From assembly GCF_024614185.1 (NCBI RefSeq), contig NZ_JAHTLF010000010.1:1-64000 (forward strand): a stretch of DNA of 64,000 nt, written 5' to 3'. The notes under the pieces are model-generated. The model saw only the letters and a program-made list of their open reading frames with translations, did no database searches and was not told the origin of the DNA. This stretch comes from Nocardioides carbamazepini. Its GTDB lineage: Bacteria; Actinomycetota; Actinomycetes; Propionibacteriales; Nocardioidaceae. Below, piece by piece: positions 59,819 to 64,000 of the stretch (within the stretch, counting starts at the first letter, position 1; every line of letters begins with the position of its first letter). The position numbers and the translations under genes were made by a program.

Positions 59819-60265
59819 CTACTCGTATCCAGTGGCGGCGACGATCAGCTCGGCGAACAGGTTCCAGGACGGCTGTTCCTGCTCCCCATCGGAACGACCA
59901 TTCACACGGGCGAGCGCGAACGCACTTAGCCCGTCCAGGAAGCGCTCGAGCGTGTTGTTCTCCCACTCGCTGCGGCCCGACTCGCTGAAATCCGCCAGCA
60001 CCCCCAGCACGAAGTCACCGAACTCGTCGCGGGTGGTCGTCGACTCGGGCTCGACGTGCGTCGCCCGACCCGTCGCCCACGACGGGTCCCCCATAGACTC
60101 GGCGACCGCACCGAACTGCGCGGCGAGGCGCTCGAAGATCTGGTGCGGTCCGCGCAACTCGAATGGCACCATCTCGGCCCGCTCCGTGATGTTCCGAATC
60201 GCGAGCACCTCCGCCCGGCTCAGTCGGACCTCCGCGACGTCGTCACCGACCGACGAGATCTCCAT
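59819..60265 (-). CDS. Hypothetical protein (island)
   Basis: 148 aa, acidic. Not recognised. It starts with 'MEISSVGDDVAEVRLSRAEV' and has helical segments 'FGDFVLGVLADFSESG' and 'NTLERFLDGLSAFALARV'. First gene of the two-gene unit with 59459-59812, lying between the IS110 element and the right copy of the 50-bp repeat. Confidence 0.55.
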   Translation of the reverse strand: MEISSVGDDVAEVRLSRAEVLAIRNITERAEMVPFELRGPHQIFERLAAQFGAVAESMGDPSWATGRATHVEPESTTTRDEFGDFVLGVLADFSESGRSEWENNTLERFLDGLSAFALARVNGRSDGEQEQPSWNLFAELIVAATGYE

Positions 60266-60340
60266 GCGGTGAGTCTTTCACTCGAACGGCATCCCAGGAC
60301 GCAAGGTCACCGCTGGGCAGGATCCGCGAACCTCAACCAC

Positions 60341-60390
60341 GATTCTTGCCACGCATCTGCCACGCACGAGGCCCTAACAGGTCTTTGACC
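60341..60390. repeat. 50-bp direct repeat, right copy
   Basis: Same orientation as 57679-57728 with four mismatches. It lies 17 nt from the 3' end of menB, i.e. at the border between the island and core genes, as expected for an att site. Confidence 0.75.
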
Positions 60391-60393
60391 TGC
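60379..60393 (-). terminator. Hairpin downstream of menB
   Basis: CAGGTC-TTT-GACCTG, perfect 6-bp stem, 15 nt beyond the menB stop. It overlaps the end of the direct repeat. No U-tract. Confidence 0.4.
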
Positions 60394-60407
60394 GCAAACG
60401 CGCCAGA

Positions 60408-61352
60408 TCAGTAGTACCAGGGGTACGGCGACCAGTCGGGCTCCCGCTTCTCCAGGAACTGGTCCCGGCCCTCCTGTGCCTCGTCGGTCATGTACGCGAG
60501 CCGGGTGGTCTCGCCGGCGAAGAGCTGCTGGCCGACCAGGCCGTCGTCGAGCAGGTTGAACGAGTACTTGAGCATCCGCTGGGCGGTCGGGCTCTTGCCG
60601 TTGATCAGCCGGCCCCACTCCAGCGCGGTGGCCTCGAGCTCGGCATGGGGTACGGCGCGGTTGGCGGCGCCCATCCGGACTGCGTCCTCAGCGGAGTACT
60701 CCTGGCCGAGGAAGAAGATCTCGCGGGCGAACTTCTGGCCGACCTGGCGGGCGAGGTACGCGGAGCCGTAGCCGCCGTCGAAGGAGCCCACGTCGGCGTC
60801 GGTCTGCTTGAAGCGGGCGTGCTCGGTGGAGGCGAGCGCGAGGTCGCAGGTCACGAAGAGGCTGTGGCCGCCACCGGCCGCCCAGCCGGGGACCACGCAG
60901 ATGACCACCTTGGGCATGAACCGGATCACCCGCTGGCACTCGAGGATGTGGAGGCGGGCGAGCTTGGCCTTGTCGATCGGGCTGGGCTCCTCGGCACCGG
61001 TGTCTGCTGCACCGGCCGAGACATCCTCGTACTGGTAGCCGGCCTTGCCCCGGATCCGCTGGTCCCCGCCGCTGCAGAACGACCACTTGCCGTTCTTGGG
61101 GCTCGGGCCGTTGCCGGTCAGCAGCACGCAGCCGACGTCGCCCGACATCCGGGCATGCTCGAGCGTGCGGAGCAGCTCGTCGACGGTGTGCGGGCGGAAG
61201 GCGTTGAGCACGTCAGGGCGGTCGAAGGCGATCCGCACCGTGCCGTGCGCCTTCGCGCGGTGGTAGGTCAGGTCGGTCAGGTCCTCGAACCCGGGCACCA
61301 CGTCCCACTGGCTCGCGTCGAACGTCTCGCTCACGCCCTCGATCGCACTCAT
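60408..61352 (-). CDS. menB: 1,4-dihydroxy-2-naphthoyl-CoA synthase (MenB)
   Basis: 314 aa crotonase-fold enzyme of menaquinone biosynthesis that cyclises o-succinylbenzoyl-CoA. MenB-specific blocks are present: 'TYHRAKAHGTVRIAFDRPDVLNAFRPHT' (partial), 'SFCSGGDQRIRGKAGYQYED', 'VVPGWAAGGGHSLFVTCDLALAS' (partial), 'DADVGSFDGGYGSAYLARQVG' (partial), and the terminal 'SPYPWYY'. ATG 61352 lacks a Shine-Dalgarno but has TAGCGT (61365-61360) 7 nt upstream, the leaderless pattern. Actinobacteria use menaquinone as their main quinone, so this is a core gene. Confidence 0.96.
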   Translation of the reverse strand: MSAIEGVSETFDASQWDVVPGFEDLTDLTYHRAKAHGTVRIAFDRPDVLNAFRPHTVDELLRTLEHARMSGDVGCVLLTGNGPSPKNGKWSFCSGGDQRIRGKAGYQYEDVSAGAADTGAEEPSPIDKAKLARLHILECQRVIRFMPKVVICVVPGWAAGGGHSLFVTCDLALASTEHARFKQTDADVGSFDGGYGSAYLARQVGQKFAREIFFLGQEYSAEDAVRMGAANRAVPHAELEATALEWGRLINGKSPTAQRMLKYSFNLLDDGLVGQQLFAGETTRLAYMTDEAQEGRDQFLEKREPDWSPYPWYY

Positions 61353-61407
61353 GGGCCGAACGCTAACCGGTCTGGAATAGCGGGCCGTCGCGTGGTCTTG
61401 TGGAGGC

Positions 61408-61854
61408 ATGACACTTCAAGGTGAGTACGAGCCGAGCAGTCAGCAGTGGGTCCGCGACCAGGTCGCGGCGTACGAGGCGTCCGGCGGTCGTGAGGCGAAC
61501 ACGCTGCAGGGCGGCAAGGACCCGATCGTGGTGATCACGTCGGTCGGCGCGCAGTCCGGGAAGCTGCGCAAGAACCCGGTCATGCGGGTCGAGAAGGACG
61601 GCGTGTACGCCGCGATCGCGTCCAAGGGCGGCGCCCCCGAGAACCCGAGCTGGTACGCCAACTTCGTGGCGCATCCGGTGGTCGACCTCCAGGACGGCCC
61701 GGAGCCGAGGTCCTACACGGTGCGCGTCGCCGAGGGCGAGGAGCGCCAGGAGTGGTGGGACCACGCCGTCGCGACCTGGCCGACCTATGCGTCGTACCAG
61801 ACGAAGACGGACCGCGAGATCCCCGTCTTCCTGCTGGAGCCGGCCGACGCCTGA
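61408..61854 (+). CDS. Nitroreductase/deazaflavin (F420)-dependent small oxidoreductase (DDN type)
   Basis: 148 aa, split-beta-barrel fold of the DDN/F420-dependent quinone reductase family: 'GKDPIVVITSVGAQSGKLRKNPVMRVEKDG' (partial), 'GGAPENPSWYANFVAHP' and 'RQEWWDHAVATWPTYASYQTKTDREIPVFLLEP' (partial). Uses reduced F420 to reduce quinones or other electrophiles. ATG 61408 follows TGGAGG. Divergent from menB, 55 nt apart. Confidence 0.92.
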   Translation: MTLQGEYEPSSQQWVRDQVAAYEASGGREANTLQGGKDPIVVITSVGAQSGKLRKNPVMRVEKDGVYAAIASKGGAPENPSWYANFVAHPVVDLQDGPEPRSYTVRVAEGEERQEWWDHAVATWPTYASYQTKTDREIPVFLLEPADA

Positions 61855-61910
61855 GCCTGGACCACGAAGCTCACGCTGGGGCGAGGAGGCTCCTTCGTCC
61901 CCGCGTGGGT

Positions 61911-61926
61911 TTCACCGCCCGGTGAA
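61911..61926. terminator. Hairpin between convergent genes
   Basis: TTCACC-GCCC-GGTGAA lies between the reductase stop (61854) and the ACT-protein stop (61936). No U-tract; a likely bidirectional terminator. Confidence 0.5.
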
Positions 61927-61935
61927 GGTCACACC

Positions 61936-62544
61936 TCAGGACGTGGCGATCGTGACCGCGAGGCCGCACAGGTGGCCGAGGCGCAGGATCTCGGAGTCCG
62001 CGAACTCCGGGCCGCCACGGCGGCCGATCACGACGATCTCGTTGCCGTCGAGGCGGGCCGCGGCGAAGATGGTGATCTCGTCCTCGGGGACCTCGAGCCG
62101 GGTCGGGGTCTCGATCTCGATGAACTCGAGCTCGTCGGGTGCGGCACTGGTGCCGTAGACGACACCCTTCGCCCGGTGGACCCGCGCAGCCCAGTCGACC
62201 CGGAAGGTCGCCGGCAGCAGGTCGATCAGCTTGTCGAAGGCGTCGTCGGGGGATGCGGTCAGCTCCTCGACCGCCTCCAGGTCCATCGTCAGGTTGCCGC
62301 CGGCGGGGTAGCGGCTGATCCAGAGCACCTCGACGTCCTCGAGCATGTTGCACGCCGAGACGACCGAGTCCGGCATCATCCCCTGGTCGAGCTCGAGCAG
62401 GACGTCGTCGACCGCCGTGCCGTCGTCGCGCTTCTCGACGATCTCGATCGCCTCGATGTCACCGCCCGCCATACCGATGGCGGTCGCGACCCGACCCAGC
62501 GAACCGGGGACGTCGGGCAGCTGCACGCGCAGCAGGTACGGCAT
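61936..62544 (-). CDS. ACT-domain protein
   Basis: 202 aa. The N-terminal ACT domain 'LLRVQLPDVPGSLGRVATAIGMAGGDIEAIEIVE' (partial) resembles those of amino-acid-binding regulators. The C-terminal ~110 residues ('RVDWAARVHRAKGVVYG', 'RLEVPEDEITIFAAARLDGNEIVVIGRRGG', partial) form a second, beta-rich domain. No enzyme domain is attached. ATG 62544 has TAGTGT (62557-62552) 7 nt upstream, suggesting a leaderless transcript. Probably an amino-acid sensor; partner unknown. Confidence 0.88.
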   Translation of the reverse strand: MPYLLRVQLPDVPGSLGRVATAIGMAGGDIEAIEIVEKRDDGTAVDDVLLELDQGMMPDSVVSACNMLEDVEVLWISRYPAGGNLTMDLEAVEELTASPDDAFDKLIDLLPATFRVDWAARVHRAKGVVYGTSAAPDELEFIEIETPTRLEVPEDEITIFAAARLDGNEIVVIGRRGGPEFADSEILRLGHLCGLAVTIATS

Positions 62545-62663
62545 GGTCTCGACACTAACCCGGCCAGGTTTCGACGTGATTGCGGGCCCACCGGTTGGGC
62601 TCGGACCCGAACCGGGACCTCGCACCGACGCCGCTGCCACCGTCCGGGATCGACCGCACCTCG

Positions 62664-64000
62664 TCACACGGCGCGTGGGCCGAGGCGGTGGCGCAGGCCG
62701 GTGGCGCGCTGGGCGGTCGTCGTCACCGCAGCGCGTACGGCGGCCTCCGAGCCGACGACGAGCAGGCTCTCGCGGGCACGGGTGACAGCGGTGTAGAAGA
62801 GCTCGCGGCTGAGCAGTCGCGAGCCCTCCTCGGGCAGGAGGACGGCGATCCGGGTGGCCTGGCTGCCCTGGCTCTTGTGGATGGTCATCGCGTGCATGGT
62901 CTCGATCGCGTCGAGCCGGGCGGGCGCGAAGGGGCGCGGGGCGCCCGCGCCCGCGATCCAGGCGCGGGGCCGGCCCACGGGGTCGGTCACCACGACACCG
63001 GTCTCGCCGTTGTAGACGTCGAGGGCGTAGTCGTTGCTGGTGACCAGGAGCGGGCGGCCGGCGTACCAGGCCGACCCGAGCGGCGCGCCGATCTCGGCGG
63101 CGAGCCACTGCTCGACGTACCGGTTCCAGACCCGGACGCCGTAGGGGCCGTCGCGGTGGGCGCAGAGCAGCCGGAAGCCCTCGATCTCGGCCAGAGCGGC
63201 CTCGGGTCCGGCGGTGAGCGCCGCCTCGCGGATCCGGACGGCGGCGGCGGTGCACTCGGCCTGGAGCGCGCCGATCGGGTCGTCGGTCTCGACCCAGGTG
63301 ACCTCGCCGGTGCCGGCGCGCAGGACGTCGAGGACCCGGTCGGCGGTGGCGTCGAGGTCCGCCGAGTCGTCGCGCAGGGCCGCGGCGAGGTCCTTGATCT
63401 CCTCGGTGGAGCGGTGGTTCTCGGTCAGCGCGACGACCGGGGAGTCGGGGTCGGCCGCGAACCCGGCGACCAGGTCGGACAGCACCGCCCCGGCACCGAC
63501 CGAGGTCAGCTGACGCGGGTCGCCGACGAGCACCAGCCGGCTCTCGGGACGGACCGCCTCGAGCAGCCGGGCCGTCATGGTCAGGTCGACCATCGAGGCC
63601 TCGTCGACGACGACCAGGTCGTACTTGAGCCGGTTGCCGCGGTCGTGGCGGAAGCGGGTGGCGTTGTCGGGACGCCAGCCGAGCAGGCGGTGGAGGGTCA
63701 TCGCCTGCGGCGCCGCGATCTGGTGGTCGGCGTCGCCGAGCGCCCCCAGGGCGCCCAGCTCCGCCGTCACCGCCTCCTGCAACCGGGTCGCCGCCTTGCC
63801 GGTCGGCGCGGCCAGGGCGATCGACATCCGCCGCTCGTGGGCCGCCGCGAACTGGTCGGCCAACGCCAGCACGAGGCGCGCGACCGTGGTCGTCTTGCCC
63901 GTGCCCGGGCCGCCGGTGAGGACGGTCGTGCGGTGCCGGGCGGCATGCTCCACGGCGGCGGCCTGCTCCGCGCTGAGGTGGTCGCCGCTCACCCGCCGCA
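62664..64000 (-). CDS. recD: Exodeoxyribonuclease V alpha subunit (RecD), 3' part
   Basis: The C-terminal ~445 residues are in the window; the start lies beyond position 64000. Helicase superfamily 1 motifs: Walker A 'GGPGTGKTTT', motif Ia 'ALAAPTGKAATRL', motif II 'VVVDEASMVD', motif III 'LVLVGDPRQLTSVGAG', and the terminal 'AMTIHKSQGSQ' and 'LFYTAVTRARESLLVVG'. It is the fast 5'-3' motor of RecBCD in double-strand-break repair. recB/recC should follow upstream, outside the window. GTG 63992 is internal. Confidence 0.95.
   Translation of the reverse strand, partial: RRVSGDHLSAEQAAAVEHAARHRTTVLTGGPGTGKTTTVARLVLALADQFAAAHERRMSIALAAPTGKAATRLQEAVTAELGALGALGDADHQIAAPQAMTLHRLLGWRPDNATRFRHDRGNRLKYDLVVVDEASMVDLTMTARLLEAVRPESRLVLVGDPRQLTSVGAGAVLSDLVAGFAADPDSPVVALTENHRSTEEIKDLAAALRDDSADLDATADRVLDVLRAGTGEVTWVETDDPIGALQAECTAAAVRIREAALTAGPEAALAEIEGFRLLCAHRDGPYGVRVWNRYVEQWLAAEIGAPLGSAWYAGRPLLVTSNDYALDVYNGETGVVVTDPVGRPRAWIAGAGAPRPFAPARLDAIETMHAMTIHKSQGSQATRIAVLLPEEGSRLLSRELFYTAVTRARESLLVVGSEAAVRAAVTTTAQRATGLRHRLGPRAV

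Larger units (their letters stand above)
52890..60400. other. Decayed genomic island
   Basis: This stretch is visibly less GC-rich than its flanks. It holds a toxin-antitoxin locus, a broken tyrosine integrase, an IS110 transposase, six orphan hypothetical genes or fragments and a 50-bp direct repeat near its right end. Core genes resume at menB (60408). The left boundary is set between the GlxA-type gene and the toxin gene, by composition only. Confidence 0.7.

Noticed and set aside
57679..60390. CRISPR array or tRNA-based att site
   Set aside because: Only two copies 2.6 kb apart, no spacer periodicity, and the sequence does not fold as a tRNA.

Overview
The window is about 72% GC, codes densely on both strands, uses many GTG starts, and has several start codons that sit 6-8 nt after a TANNNT box (probable leaderless mRNAs). 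GAF-ANTAR proteins, DUF5994 proteins, a deazaflavin/F420-type small reductase, MenB and RecBCD-type RecD are all present. This points to a high-GC actinobacterium, most likely of the Nocardioides type; the genus is an inference. The first ~180 bases are almost pure C/G runs and may be unreliable.

Layout. (1) 0.2-6 kb: lipoate-protein ligase, a perfect 29-bp inverted repeat, a LysR regulator, and pyruvate dehydrogenase E1 (aceE) and E2 (aceF) without a local E3. (2) 6-18.4 kb: a divergent catabolic cluster. A CoxG-like protein and an NCS2 nucleobase permease lie on the minus strand. HyuA/HyuB, an IclR regulator, a three-subunit molybdenum hydroxylase (CoxM/S/L type) and an amidase lie on the plus strand. 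Together they suggest uptake, hydroxylation, ATP-driven ring opening and amide hydrolysis of an N-heterocycle. (3) 18.4-22.1 kb: a desaturase gene remnant, two GAF-ANTAR regulators, a LuxR-type regulator with Glu in place of the phospho-acceptor Asp, and two DUF5994 paralogues. (4) 22.2-44.8 kb: a large carbohydrate / D-amino-acid locus. It contains an ABC importer, sugar-acid enzymes (lactonase, IlvD-type dehydratase, DapA-type aldolase, SDRs, Gfo/Idh), RidA, a ceramidase-fold hydrolase, an N-acyl-D-amino-acid deacylase, a D-serine-dehydratase-like PLP enzyme, two Tat-exported proteins and an unrecognised TIM-barrel-like protein. A central IclR regulator and at least seven copies of a 17-bp palindrome (GTTYKGYATNACMRAAC-like) tie it together. 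(5) 44.8-51.1 kb: a frameshifted galM, an FAD/Fe-S D-2-hydroxyacid dehydrogenase, a third IclR gene with its own palindrome, a fumarylacetoacetate-hydrolase-family gene and an SDR. (6) 51.2-52.9 kb: a cysteine hydrolase divergent from a GlxA/AraC regulator. (7) 52.9-60.4 kb: a visibly lower-GC, decayed island with a hybrid toxin-antitoxin locus, a dead tyrosine integrase, an IS110 transposase, orphan hypothetical genes and a 50-bp direct repeat. (8) 60.4-64 kb: return to core genes menB, a deazaflavin reductase, an ACT-domain protein and the 3' part of recD.

The most unusual items are the AbiEi-like/addiction-module antitoxin fusion paired with a ParE toxin (53.2-54.1 kb), the heterocycle cluster (6-18.4 kb), and the IclR regulon in which the operator directly overlaps leaderless start codons (34.06 and 41.93 kb).
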